Below, piece by piece: positions 15,820 through 26,551 of a stretch of DNA of 61,943 bases. The stretch's first letter is position 1. Every line of letters starts with the position of its first letter. The DNA comes from a virus. Made by a program: the position numbers and the translations under genes. The notes beneath the pieces are model-generated. The model was given only the letters and a program-made list of their open reading frames with translations, did no database searches and was not told the origin of the DNA. Location of the stretch: IMG/VR virus record IMGVR_UViG_3300025120_000046, positions 1 to 61,943 of that record. One strand, written 5' to 3'.

Positions 15820-18800
15820 ATGAAATATAATGAGTCTTTAAGAAAAGAAAAAAGCAGAAAAGAGAAAGAAATTGAACTAGGTTATTCTCCTATAATGGTA
15901 ACCACATCTTCAATTGAACTATCTAATCCAGTTCAACAACTGGAAGTATCAGATGTTACTAATAATAATGAAAATATTATTCCTGTTAGTGCTTCTTGTA
16001 CACCCGTTAATCCTAGTACTTTATCAAGTGATGGTTTTGAATTACAAGACCAAGAAATAATACCGAGTGAAAATATTACAGGTTCATTTACACCAGGAAA
16101 AAATCTAGTAGAATTTTTTGTATATGATGCTGATAAAAATTTATCAAGTGTTAATTATAATTTTACAAATTGGACCACAGGTAAAGAACCAGGTAATGAA
16201 TTACTATCAGGATCAGTTGAAGAACCTCCAACATCATCTATAACAAATGCTATTTCATTAGACCCAGCATTAAATGCTTATAATTTAGGATTTGACACAG
16301 GGCAAGTATTTACATCATATAATTTTGTAAATTATGAATTAGGGTCAAGTATTGAAGAAACGTTTTATATATCTGAAATATCCGGAGATAGAACAGAAAT
16401 AGCTATTAAATCTAATTTTATATCTTCTTCTGTTGCACTTTCAGGATATCTATCTTTAAAAAATCAACTAGAAACAGCAACTAATTTTGATGAGTTCTAT
16501 ATTAGTTTATTTAATAATGATTATCAAATAGCTATTAATATAGATATTATTTCTGAAGATACTGACGATCCTACTATCTTAATTAAATTATATGATGCTT
16601 TACCACCCCAATTTAGTACAAAAGATGAACTATATGTTGTAACTAAAGTAGGTGAAAGTGTAGCTTATAAAATTAATTTTGTTGAAGATGTACAATTATT
16701 TATTGATAATGCTAATTATATTAAAGGGCCTAATATTAATATTTCATTACAAGATTTAGTTAATAACTCAACAACATTAAAATCAAGAGAAGATTTATTA
16801 AATACTAATGCAACATCTTCTTTAAATAATGTTTTAAATATTTTAAATCAAAAAGGTGTAGCAATTACTCCTAATTATTCATATAACACCTATAGTGAAT
16901 TTGTTAATTTTTCATCAGCAAAAGAAAGAGTTAATAATTTTTACGAAAAAGTATCTCAAATCCAAGCATATGAAGCTGATATAACTTCAATACAAACAAC
17001 AGTAGCAAGTAATCCAGGAGTATCAGCAATATCCCAAAGTTTAGCTAGTTTGCAAACTAATATAACTAATCTAATTGAAAATTTTGATGGATATGAAACT
17101 TATTTATATTATAATACTTCTTCTTTATATGCTTACCCTAAAAATACAGGTTCAGGCACGTCTTATCCTTATGATTTATTATCTACAAGTTCAGCTGAAG
17201 TATTAACATGGTTAGGTAGTGATGTTGAAAATAATCAATATTATGGAGGAATAATTAATTCAGCATCTATATATGATGAAAATAACCAAAATTGGTTATA
17301 TTATACTATACCTCAATACATTATAGATAACTCAGATAATGTAAATTATCTAACATTTGCTAATATGGTAGGCCAATCCTTTGATGAAGTTTGGATTTAT
17401 ACTAAAGCATTAAGTGAAAGATATAATACTACAAATGATCCTGATTCTGGTTTACCTTTAGATTTAGCTGCTGATGCTATTGAAGGTTTAGGATTTCAAA
17501 CTTTTGGTAATAATTATGATAATCAAGATAATTTTATAGGTTTAGCAGGTTATAATGATGGTGTTTATACCCCGCCAACTGGAAGTGAATTAATTACTAA
17601 ATATATAGCAGTTAATAGTGGTTCTATCATTAATTATTGGGACCCAGAATATTCATTTGCTGATTATGTTGAATCCGTTACTGAAGCAGCATTTCCTTAT
17701 GCTATTGATAAAGTAAGTAAAGAAATTTATAAACGTCTTTACCATAATATGGCTTACCTTACTAAAAAGAAAGGTACTATATCTGGCTTAAGACAATTAA
17801 TTAATATTTGGGGTATTCCTAATACTATACTTCGAATTAATGAGTTTGGAGGTAAAAATAGAGATAACAGTAATGATTATGATTTATGGTATAATAGATT
17901 TAGTTATGCTTATACACCTGTAGCAACACAATATTTAGCAAGTTCCTCTATTTTAGTACCATGGCAACCTTTATATAGAAATTATTTAACTGACATAAAT
18001 GAAGCAGGAGATAATGAATTTATAGTACCAGATGGTGTAGGTGTTAGATTTAAAACTACAGGTTTCCCATCTTCTAGTTATGCTGGTACTTTTTATAGTC
18101 AATCAATTTTAGCTAAAAAATCTAATACTACTAAAAATAGTGCTGTTGATTGGGCTATATCACTACAATATGATAATCAACCATCAGGTTCATATAGTGG
18201 ATCTAGTTTTAGTGATTATTATGAATATGGAAATTTATCGTTCTTTTTATCAGGTTCTGAAAGTGAAGGTGGTACAATCCAATCAGAAAAAATATACTTA
18301 CCTTTCTTTAATAGAGGGTGGTGGACAGTTTTATTACAGAGAGATACCCATGCTTCAGCTAGTAATAATTCTGCGGATGTAACATATACTCTATACGCAG
18401 CTAATAATCAATATAATGGAGCGGATGGTAATACTATAGGGTGGACAGGATCAGTAAGTGTAAGTCTTAATACTCCAGGAGCTTCACAATCATTAAATGA
18501 ATCTTGGAATAAATTCTCTACAGGAGTAAATGATGGTGTTTATATAGGTGGTTATGTATCAGGATCAAATGTAGGTGTTGTAAAAAGTGGATCTGGGGGT
18601 ACAAATGGATTCCAAGCAATAACTAATGGTGCTGGTAAAATATTTTCTGGATCATTTCAAGAATTTAGATATTATTCTCATGCAATTGGTGAAGAGGTAT
18701 TTTATGATTTTGTAATGAACCCTGAATCAGTTGAGGGTAATTCAATTACAGGATCACAATCATCATTTGATATAGTTAATTTTAGAGCACCTTTAGGGAA

Positions 18801-21800
18801 TGAATTAGAGCAATTATATACATCCTCAGGAAGTAATTATTATGTAACAGAAATATCTTCATCACACCCAGCAGTAACAGGATCAGCACCATCTGTAATA
18901 ACGGCTTCATTTATAAACCCAGCAGATTTTTCATTAACATCTAGTTATGATTGGATAGTATATGATAATACAAGTACTAGAACTTATAGTAAACCTAATT
19001 ATGAGGTTTATCAATTAGATCAACCAGCAATAGGAATTAGAAATAGGGTATCAAATAAAATACAGGATGAAAGTGGAGATGCTTATGGGAATGTTTTATC
19101 AACCCAAATAAGTATAGATCAAAACTATTTAATAAGTCAAAGTTACACTGAAGACACAAATAATTTAGAAGTAGGATTTTCACCTCAAGATGAGGTAAAT
19201 GATGATATTATAGCTACATATGGTTATGGAGTAATTTCTGATGCTATTGCAGATCCAAGATTTGTAACATCATCAGATTCATATTATCCAAAATTAAGAG
19301 AAACAGCAGAAGATTATTTCAAAAAATATACTGAAGGTAATGTTTGGGATTATTTAAGATTAATAAAATATTTTGATAATTCATTATTCAAAGCAATTAA
19401 ATCATATGTACCTGCTCGTACTAGTGTAACTACAGGTGTTATAATTAAACAACATATGTTGGAGCGTAATCGTCGCCCAGCTATACAAATAACGCCTAAT
19501 ACTACAATAGCTTTTAGTACTAGTGGTTCATTTGTTACTCAATCTACAGACACAGGAGCTACATATGGATTTGGTTTATATGGAGTAGCTAATTATGGTA
19601 CTGAAGGAGAAATTGCAAGGTGGGGTGCTAATACTTTAAATGTACATAATGTGTTCCAAAATTTAGAATTAAATGCTAATATACCTTTAGGCTCTTACTC
19701 AGGAACTATTCAAACATTTACAGGAGGACATGCATTTAAATCTCCACCAGTAGATTTTACACATTTTACTTCAAGTGGTGCGGTTTCAATTACGGGTTCA
19801 ACATCTTTAATTCCTTTATCAAATTCAGGATCTTTTTTCTATAGTTCTTCAGTAGCTACAGAACCTTCTACTGAATTAGATTTATTTAATTTTATACAAG
19901 CTGGATTCCAAATGACTGGCTCTGCAACTAGAATTACAATGGATCTTAATAATACTTACATTCAATCACCTAATGATGCTGAAGAATACAATCCAGGTTC
20001 TTGTTTTATAGAAACAACAAAACACATAAAATCTAAAGTCCAATGGAATCTTAGCAGAGTAGCAGATGGGAGTGATCCAGCATTAAAATTTCAAATAACT
20101 TCAAGTGAAAGAGGTGTAATATTTAATAGAACATTAACAACAGTGGGTAATGTTTCTACAATTGAGTATACATCTTCATATATGGAATTTTTCCCTGGGG
20201 AGCAATTGTATTTTAATTTTATTGGGGGTGATCAAGGCCAAGTTTATACAAATACATTCCTTAGATTTGGTGATTTAAAGGATGAAAATTCAGGGAGTAT
20301 AGGTAAATTTATAGGAGATTCTGTTTCACAACAAGGATATTTTGAAAAAAATGAAACAATATCAGGTAGTGTATTAGAATGGAATGGAACTCAAGAACAA
20401 CTTTATAATGGAGAATATAGTGGTAGTGTAATAACAGCAACTACCCAATCATTATTAAATAATCCATTTGCACTTGCCCCACCACCAGATACAACTTACC
20501 ACTTAATAATAGATCAAGACAATGGATTAGCAGATCCAATCTCAACTACTGAACTGTTTGGGATGAGGATGTTAATATTTGAATATGACTCAGCTCAATC
20601 AGCAATGGAACAAATTGAAACGGATTTTGCTCCTTATTTAAGTACAGAGTATACAGGAGCAATAGCTATTAAACAAGCAGACTTAACAGGAGTAAATCAT
20701 TTTATATATGCTATGGTAATGCCTATGAGGGTAATTAGAAATCCTTCATCTCCATCAAGTGCAGATTTAGCATTAGTAAATGGAGAATTTAGATCAGATT
20801 TATCAGTGCCCTTTCCAAATATCTCTCCAGATGAAAATATGGCGTATTCAACTTGGACTCAACCAGTTTATGATACTGCTACTAATACATTCGAATATGG
20901 TTTTAACCAAATTAACCCACTTATAAAATGGTCTCAAATGCCTGTTACAACAGGTGGTTGGGAGTTTCTCGATACAGGGTTATTAGGAAATTTAAATTCA
21001 GGTATACTTCACTCAGGGTATTTTGGAAGAACTCGTATTGTGGAAAGATATTTTGGTAGTCCTTCAGGTCTAAAAACTAATCCTCCTGCAGGAACAGAAA
21101 AATTTGTAATGTATAAATTTCCGGGTGCAGAATCTAATAAAGGTAGACCAATAAGATTAGCTGAAGTAGGTACTGGAACAGCACCAGGAAATGCAGGTAC
21201 TCCTACTAGTTTTAGAAATCTTGTTAGTAATGGTACGGGGACTGAAAAAGGAGTTGCATTAACATTTAATTATAGTAAATTTGCTACTAAACAACAAAAC
21301 TTCTTAAATACAATTGCAACTGCATCTTATGGACCAGGAACAGGTAGTTTATTTTTATTGGGAACATCTTTTACATCATCTTATTTCCATGATATTGGAA
21401 ATTGGGTACCATCAGCATTAGTATTTAATAAAAATAGTATAGATTCTCAAGGAAATCTTATTAATAATGAAAGTACATTGTTAAATGAAAATGTTGATTT
21501 TGCATTTAATTTAAATGTTAGTCAAAGTGGTAGACCATTTTTAGATAGTACAAATGTTTTGGGAAGTAGATTTGTACAAAGTTTAAATCAATTAAATGGT
21601 GTAATATCATCTAATGATAATTCAATGATTGGTTATTCATATGTTGCAAATTCAATGGGTGTGAATGGTACTAGAGTATTAAGTGGGTCAGCAGCTGGAT
21701 ATGTTTCAACTGCTGTAAGTTCTATGAATTTAGATGACGATGGTGGTGGATTCTCAGTAGGACAAACTTACACAACAATAAATAATAATACAGGAGTAGA

Positions 21801-23730
21801 TTCAGGTATTGTAATTAGAGTAGATACAGTTGTTGGATCCGGTGGTATTGCTACATTTACTATAATAGATGGAGGTAGTGGAAATACTAATGGAGATGAA
21901 ATTGAAACTAACAAAGGTAGTAATGAGGCTATGTTTTTAGTTACAGGAATAGCAACAGCCCAAAATGGTATATATTCATCTTCATTTGCTAATTCACAAT
22001 TTATATCATTTAATCCTACAGCACCAGATGAAACTAGTTTTTATAATACAGCATTTAATCCATTAATTAATAATGCATCTTCAAGTGTTAAAAACACTTA
22101 CATTATGAAGGTTGAATATGATGATGGTGAAGCAATACCATCAAATATTTTACCTATTATTAGTAGAACAGCTGAGAAAGCTCAAATACCAGATAGTAAT
22201 TATACTACAACTAGAATAATTAACCCTAGATATGTAGGTAGTAGATTACAAAGTGCTGATTACAATAATTATACTCCTGCAACATCAAGTATTACATTTT
22301 TAAATGCATTAAGTGGAAGTGCAGAATCACAATCAGCTTGGAATGGGGATGATAGCTATGCTAATCAAGCAGTAATTAATAAAAACCCAATTTATTTTGC
22401 CCATTTCAAATCATCATTTAATAATTTAAATCTTCCTGGAACTTATACATTTGAAATTGATTCATTAATTTTATCACCTTCATCAAGTGTTCAAGGTGAA
22501 AAAGCACCACAAACACCAGTAGTAATTAAAGTAGATGGTAGTGGAAACGCACTAACTGAAGTTAGAAGTACATTTGAAGTAGATAGAAAAGTAGCAGTAA
22601 CATACGATTCTTTAAAATTTGCTAGTGTAAATTATGCTAAATTAAAAACTGGGGATAATGTTATATTTCAAGGAGCTTTAGAAATGTTAACAGTGGGAGC
22701 TTCAACAACAGGAGAAGAAGGACCTATAGATCAATTTAGATACCCAACATTTACACCAACTATGTCGTTTAATTCATCAAGTTGGGTTGATGGAGGAGGT
22801 TCAGCAACTAATTATACTGAAGTATCTGCATCTTTAAAAGTTTTTGGTATTAATACAAATGATGGGTATTTAGCGACAGGGAGTAAATGTTTATTTTTAA
22901 GAGGATCTGGTGGTTTTATGTCAGCACCATTTAGAAATGATGGAAATGGTGTTCAATATGTAAGTGGTCCTGGATTAGCTATAATAAATAGTATGAATCA
23001 TTGTGTAAGCCAATCTCTTACTGGATCCATAGTTGTTCAAGAATCTGAAAATAGAATTATACCAGGAATTCCTCAGTCATTGTCTCAATCATTTTCAGAA
23101 AACCCAGGTTTAAATGAAAAGGGTATTTATTATTGGAGTCAAAACTTTACAGGTAGTAATTTAGGTGGTTATCGTGCCTCAGAAGGAGCTATACCATTTT
23201 TAATAAAAAAGAATGATGAAATAGAATGTACTTTTGTAAATAATACACAACTAGCAGCAACAGATGGAAAAAATTATGAAACAGTAACATTTATTGTGAC
23301 ATCCATAAGTGGGTCAGTCCCAGGTGATTCCGAAGGTCCACCTACGGCACCTGTAGAAGGAGAATTTTCTGGTTCATATTGCAACTCTACGGTATGTTTT
23401 CAAGCTAAACCTATGGCAACAGCAGCAGGTGTTACTAACATTAGAAATAAAATTAATGTATACCCAGACCCATCAACCTATAATATAGTTGGGGGATTAA
23501 TAGGTTCATTTACAATTAGAAGAAGAGTAAATGCTGATGATAGGGTAATTGTTTATCAAACCGCACCTATAAATACTGGAATAGGTGAAACAACAGGATC
23601 AGGTGGTGGGTTCTTAATACCAAATGACTTTTCACCTCAACAAAAAAGAAATGCTTTAACATTAATTAACCAACTAAAACAGAAAAATGCATTTAGGGAT
23701 GATTCAGAATTACCAGATCCAGTTAAATAA
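15820..23730 (+). CDS. Giant baseplate/tail protein (gp7-region)
   Basis: At 2636 residues this is the largest gene in the window, in the place that gp7 occupies after gp6 in T4. Residues about 560-690 hold a tail-module segment, IYKRLYHNMAYLTKKKGTIS followed by LRQLINIWGIPNTILRINEF, seen in baseplate wedge proteins of many contractile phages. Residues about 775-975 form a LamG/concanavalin-like lectin domain (WAISLQY ... GWWTVLL ... FSGSFQEFRYY). GVIIKQHMLERNRRPAI near residue 1205 is another conserved tail motif. The rest is Ser/Thr/Gly-rich beta repeats ending in FSPQQKRNALTLINQLKQKN. T4 gp7 has 1032 residues, so more than half of this protein is extra, probably surface-exposed modules. 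No frameshift is seen. Confidence 0.75.
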   Translation: MKYNESLRKEKSRKEKEIELGYSPIMVTTSSIELSNPVQQLEVSDVTNNNENIIPVSASCTPVNPSTLSSDGFELQDQEIIPSENITGSFTPGKNLVEFFVYDADKNLSSVNYNFTNWTTGKEPGNELLSGSVEEPPTSSITNAISLDPALNAYNLGFDTGQVFTSYNFVNYELGSSIEETFYISEISGDRTEIAIKSNFISSSVALSGYLSLKNQLETATNFDEFYISLFNNDYQIAINIDIISEDTDDPTILIKLYDALPPQFSTKDELYVVTKVGESVAYKINFVEDVQLFIDNANYIKGPNINISLQDLVNNSTTLKSREDLLNTNATSSLNNVLNILNQKGVAITPNYSYNTYSEFVNFSSAKERVNNFYEKVSQIQAYEADITSIQTTVASNPGVSAISQSLASLQTNITNLIENFDGYETYLYYNTSSLYAYPKNTGSGTSYPYDLLSTSSAEVLTWLGSDVENNQYYGGIINSASIYDENNQNWLYYTIPQYIIDNSDNVNYLTFANMVGQSFDEVWIYTKALSERYNTTNDPDSGLPLDLAADAIEGLGFQTFGNNYDNQDNFIGLAGYNDGVYTPPTGSELITKYIAVNSGSIINYWDPEYSFADYVESVTEAAFPYAIDKVSKEIYKRLYHNMAYLTKKKGTISGLRQLINIWGIPNTILRINEFGGKNRDNSNDYDLWYNRFSYAYTPVATQYLASSSILVPWQPLYRNYLTDINEAGDNEFIVPDGVGVRFKTTGFPSSSYAGTFYSQSILAKKSNTTKNSAVDWAISLQYDNQPSGSYSGSSFSDYYEYGNLSFFLSGSESEGGTIQSEKIYLPFFNRGWWTVLLQRDTHASASNNSADVTYTLYAANNQYNGADGNTIGWTGSVSVSLNTPGASQSLNESWNKFSTGVNDGVYIGGYVSGSNVGVVKSGSGGTNGFQAITNGAGKIFSGSFQEFRYYSHAIGEEVFYDFVMNPESVEGNSITGSQSSFDIVNFRAPLGNELEQLYTSSGSNYYVTEISSSHPAVTGSAPSVITASFINPADFSLTSSYDWIVYDNTSTRTYSKPNYEVYQLDQPAIGIRNRVSNKIQDESGDAYGNVLSTQISIDQNYLISQSYTEDTNNLEVGFSPQDEVNDDIIATYGYGVISDAIADPRFVTSSDSYYPKLRETAEDYFKKYTEGNVWDYLRLIKYFDNSLFKAIKSYVPARTSVTTGVIIKQHMLERNRRPAIQITPNTTIAFSTSGSFVTQSTDTGATYGFGLYGVANYGTEGEIARWGANTLNVHNVFQNLELNANIPLGSYSGTIQTFTGGHAFKSPPVDFTHFTSSGAVSITGSTSLIPLSNSGSFFYSSSVATEPSTELDLFNFIQAGFQMTGSATRITMDLNNTYIQSPNDAEEYNPGSCFIETTKHIKSKVQWNLSRVADGSDPALKFQITSSERGVIFNRTLTTVGNVSTIEYTSSYMEFFPGEQLYFNFIGGDQGQVYTNTFLRFGDLKDENSGSIGKFIGDSVSQQGYFEKNETISGSVLEWNGTQEQLYNGEYSGSVITATTQSLLNNPFALAPPPDTTYHLIIDQDNGLADPISTTELFGMRMLIFEYDSAQSAMEQIETDFAPYLSTEYTGAIAIKQADLTGVNHFIYAMVMPMRVIRNPSSPSSADLALVNGEFRSDLSVPFPNISPDENMAYSTWTQPVYDTATNTFEYGFNQINPLIKWSQMPVTTGGWEFLDTGLLGNLNSGILHSGYFGRTRIVERYFGSPSGLKTNPPAGTEKFVMYKFPGAESNKGRPIRLAEVGTGTAPGNAGTPTSFRNLVSNGTGTEKGVALTFNYSKFATKQQNFLNTIATASYGPGTGSLFLLGTSFTSSYFHDIGNWVPSALVFNKNSIDSQGNLINNESTLLNENVDFAFNLNVSQSGRPFLDSTNVLGSRFVQSLNQLNGVISSNDNSMIGYSYVANSMGVNGTRVLSGSAAGYVSTAVSSMNLDDDGGGFSVGQTYTTINNNTGVDSGIVIRVDTVVGSGGIATFTIIDGGSGNTNGDEIETNKGSNEAMFLVTGIATAQNGIYSSSFANSQFISFNPTAPDETSFYNTAFNPLINNASSSVKNTYIMKVEYDDGEAIPSNILPIISRTAEKAQIPDSNYTTTRIINPRYVGSRLQSADYNNYTPATSSITFLNALSGSAESQSAWNGDDSYANQAVINKNPIYFAHFKSSFNNLNLPGTYTFEIDSLILSPSSSVQGEKAPQTPVVIKVDGSGNALTEVRSTFEVDRKVAVTYDSLKFASVNYAKLKTGDNVIFQGALEMLTVGASTTGEEGPIDQFRYPTFTPTMSFNSSSWVDGGGSATNYTEVSASLKVFGINTNDGYLATGSKCLFLRGSGGFMSAPFRNDGNGVQYVSGPGLAIINSMNHCVSQSLTGSIVVQESENRIIPGIPQSLSQSFSENPGLNEKGIYYWSQNFTGSNLGGYRASEGAIPFLIKKNDEIECTFVNNTQLAATDGKNYETVTFIVTSISGSVPGDSEGPPTAPVEGEFSGSYCNSTVCFQAKPMATAAGVTNIRNKINVYPDPSTYNIVGGLIGSFTIRRRVNADDRVIVYQTAPINTGIGETTGSGGGFLIPNDFSPQQKRNALTLINQLKQKNAFRDDSELPDPVK

Positions 23731-23785
23731 TCACTTAAATCAATAAATTTAAATTATAACTTGGAGTAGAAACTAAAAAATTATA

Positions 23786-23794
23786 TATTTATAA
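23786..23794 (+). promoter_or_regulatory. Late-type box TATTTATAA
   Basis: The box lies in the 80-base gap after the giant gene, 16 bases before the ATG at 23811. Confidence 0.7.
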
Positions 23795-23810
23795 CTAAAA
23801 CACATTTAAT

Positions 23811-24479
23811 ATGGGATATTTAAATAATCAGGTAGTAACAGTAGATGCTATCTTAACAACAAAAGGAAGGGAACTCTTGGCAAGAGGAGATGGTTCTTTT
23901 AATATAACACAATTTGCTTTATCTGATGATGAAATCGATTATACTTTATATAATCCAACCAACCCATCAGGATCAGCTTACTATGGAGAAGCTATTCAAA
24001 ATATGCCCCTATTAGAAGCATTTCCTGATGAAGGACAAATGTTAAAGTATAAATTAGCAACTCTTCCTAGAGACACAGCTAAAATGCCAGTACTTGACAT
24101 TGGTTTAGGTTTAGTTAAATTAGCTCAAACAGCTCAAACTACAATTAATCCACAAACATTAAATTATTTAGGTAATAATTCAGTTGTAGAATCATCAGGA
24201 TATGTATTTACATTAAGTAATGCAACACAATTTCAATCTATAGTAGGAGCAGGTATTGATACAGATGCTGCACTTACTTTAAATTCAACAACAACTAACG
24301 GAACAGATGTATCAAAAACAGTAATTGGAACTTCGCTTACATTAGTAGCAACAGGAATTAATACTTTATTTGGTACAGTAGGAACAGCTACATCTACATT
24401 ATATAGTTTATTAACTATAGTAGGTAGAGATTCAGGTGCAAGATTACAAGTTCCAATTAATATTACTAAAACATCATAA
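23811..24479 (+). CDS. Virion structural protein (tail/fibre region)
   Basis: A 222-residue protein with the N-terminus MGYLNNQVVTVDAILTTKGR followed by ELLARGDGSFNITQFALSDDEIDY, a segment I recognise from conserved but unnamed structural proteins of T4-like phages. The C-terminal part is a Thr/Ser/Val-rich beta region. It is first in a set of three virion genes behind a late box. The exact role, probably at the baseplate rim or a fibre attachment, is not determined. Confidence 0.65.
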   Translation: MGYLNNQVVTVDAILTTKGRELLARGDGSFNITQFALSDDEIDYTLYNPTNPSGSAYYGEAIQNMPLLEAFPDEGQMLKYKLATLPRDTAKMPVLDIGLGLVKLAQTAQTTINPQTLNYLGNNSVVESSGYVFTLSNATQFQSIVGAGIDTDAALTLNSTTTNGTDVSKTVIGTSLTLVATGINTLFGTVGTATSTLYSLLTIVGRDSGARLQVPINITKTS

Positions 24480-24490
24480 AAAAATAAACT

Positions 24491-25534
24491 ATGGCTGGAG
24501 CATTTCAAACATTAGACCCAAGAGATTTACTTATTAGTAATGAAAATGTTACCAATACGGTCTGGTTAAACAATTCACCTACAATAACGGCGTATTACAC
24601 ATCATCAGTTCAGGTAGCAAGTACAACAGGACAGTTTTATTATAATGTATTCTTCGGCCCTGCGGCAACAGGATCAGTTCAGTTTGCAATTACTTATTGT
24701 GATCAAGATGGTAGTGGAAGTTTACTATATAATCCGAATGTAAATCAATTTTCACCATCAAGAACAAATTATGGTCAATATAGATCATTAATTATTGGAG
24801 ATGAAGGTAATTCATTTGTATTTGGTAATCAATCAGCATCTTATTTTTATGCTTTACCTGTTGAAAGATCAGGATACAAAGAGGAATTACTTCCAGGAGT
24901 AATGACTTTATGTATATCAGGATCTGGAGCTAGTGATGAGTTATATCTTACAGATGATAGTAAATTAGGTGGAGCAGCTGTATTTTCAGAAGCAGGTAGA
25001 ATATATAATTTAGTATCAGGTTCAGCTGGAACTGTTTTTACAGGAGTAAATGCTAATGGTTGGACGGTAAATTCAGGATCATATGGTTGGTTTTTACCAG
25101 ATATTGGAACTGTATTATTAAATGGACCTGCATTACAAGGTACTTTTGCTGAAGGGGGTATTGCTTTAGCAACTACACGAAATTCCAATCAGGCTGATAA
25201 CAACCCAGAAAAATTATTTAATAGATTAAATTTAGGAGGAGCAGCAGCAACATCCCCTGGTTGGACTTTAAACTCAAACGAACAATTATCATCTGATTTT
25301 GTATTTGTTAGAGCAAGAAGTGATGAATTTAATTACTCAACTAACCCATCATTTATTTCAGGTTCTACAGGAGCTGTTTTATTTGATTCATTTATTAACG
25401 ACCCACAAGTGTATATTACTTCAGTAGGTCTTTATAATAATAATCAAGAATTAGTAGCAGTAGCTAAATTATCTAGACCATTATTAAAAGATTTTACTAA
25501 GGAATTACTTGTAAGAGTTAAGTTAGACTTCTAA
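24491..25534 (+). CDS. Virion structural protein, paralogue A
   Basis: A 347-residue beta-rich protein with no signal or membrane segment. The last 75 residues (FNYSTNPSFI ... VYITSVGLYNNNQELVAVAK ... LLVRVKLDF) are clearly related to the C-terminus of the next gene product. The N-terminal parts differ. This suggests a duplicated assembly or attachment domain carrying different distal parts. It lies 11 bases after the preceding gene. Confidence 0.68.
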   Translation: MAGAFQTLDPRDLLISNENVTNTVWLNNSPTITAYYTSSVQVASTTGQFYYNVFFGPAATGSVQFAITYCDQDGSGSLLYNPNVNQFSPSRTNYGQYRSLIIGDEGNSFVFGNQSASYFYALPVERSGYKEELLPGVMTLCISGSGASDELYLTDDSKLGGAAVFSEAGRIYNLVSGSAGTVFTGVNANGWTVNSGSYGWFLPDIGTVLLNGPALQGTFAEGGIALATTRNSNQADNNPEKLFNRLNLGGAAATSPGWTLNSNEQLSSDFVFVRARSDEFNYSTNPSFISGSTGAVLFDSFINDPQVYITSVGLYNNNQELVAVAKLSRPLLKDFTKELLVRVKLDF

Positions 25535-25537
25535 TGA

Positions 25538-26551
25538 ATGAGCGCATTCAAACAATTTACAACCAAGGACGTTACTGTAACGCCATTTATAGCAGATAAA
25601 GGATTTGATATTTCTGGTAGTAATATTACTGCCTCTGAATTTGGTATAAATGTATATTATGGAGCAAATGAAACTGTAGGCACATCTACTTATGATGCAA
25701 CAACGGGATTCGTTTTTACATCATCTCAAGGAAATATCTATAATAGTGCTAAACATCTTTATTACACAAATTTTTTAACCCAAAGTACAGGTGATTTTGC
25801 AACAACACAAAGTGTAATTCCTGGGGCAATGAGGGAAGATGATTATTTTTATGGTCCTATTATAGCACCAAGATTTGAAAATTATTTACAATCAACACTT
25901 ACCCAATCTAGATTTTTCCCTACAGGTTCTGGTGCTGCGGGAGTGATTTCTACATTTTCATTACCCCAAAAATTATTTGGTGAAAAAATAATGCCTTATA
26001 CTTTTAAACTCCAATATACAAAATCAGGTACTTTTCCAACTGGACTTCTTATAGAAGATGATGGCGAAGGAAATCTTATAAGTAGTTCAATTAGCTCATC
26101 AGGTGGAGATTTAAATACAAGTTTAATTGTAGGTCAAATATTTTATTCTCAAGGTATAGCTGTATTTACTACTGGAAGTAATAATGGTAGTATTTTAGCA
26201 GGTTTAGGTAAATTTTTGGGTACAACCCAAGGTGCAACCCCAGATCTAGATAATTTAAGAATTCAATTTTCTTCATCATTAACAATATTTGAACAACAAT
26301 ATAAATGTACAATTTTAGAAAATGAGTTTGGATACTCAACTAATCCATCGTTACTTACTAACGGAGGTGGAACTGGAAGTTTAAATGTTGAATATTATCC
26401 GTTTGTTACAGCATCATACTTCACCCCATATGTTACTAGTGTTGGATTATATAATGAAAACACTGAATTAGTAGCGGTAGGAAAATTATCATTCCCAGTC
26501 CCAATTTCACAATTTACGGATACAACAATAATAGTCAATTTCGACGTATAA
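25538..26551 (+). CDS. Virion structural protein, paralogue B
   Basis: A 337-residue beta-rich protein sharing its C-terminal domain with the gene before it (FGYSTNPSLL ... YVTSVGLYNENTELVAVGKL). The N-terminus MSAFKQFTTKDVTVTPFIAD is a recurrent start of T4-like tail proteins in my recollection. An ATG 4 bases earlier is out of frame. The stop overlaps the ATG of the endonuclease gene (TAATG). Confidence 0.68.
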   Translation: MSAFKQFTTKDVTVTPFIADKGFDISGSNITASEFGINVYYGANETVGTSTYDATTGFVFTSSQGNIYNSAKHLYYTNFLTQSTGDFATTQSVIPGAMREDDYFYGPIIAPRFENYLQSTLTQSRFFPTGSGAAGVISTFSLPQKLFGEKIMPYTFKLQYTKSGTFPTGLLIEDDGEGNLISSSISSSGGDLNTSLIVGQIFYSQGIAVFTTGSNNGSILAGLGKFLGTTQGATPDLDNLRIQFSSSLTIFEQQYKCTILENEFGYSTNPSLLTNGGGTGSLNVEYYPFVTASYFTPYVTSVGLYNENTELVAVGKLSFPVPISQFTDTTIIVNFDV

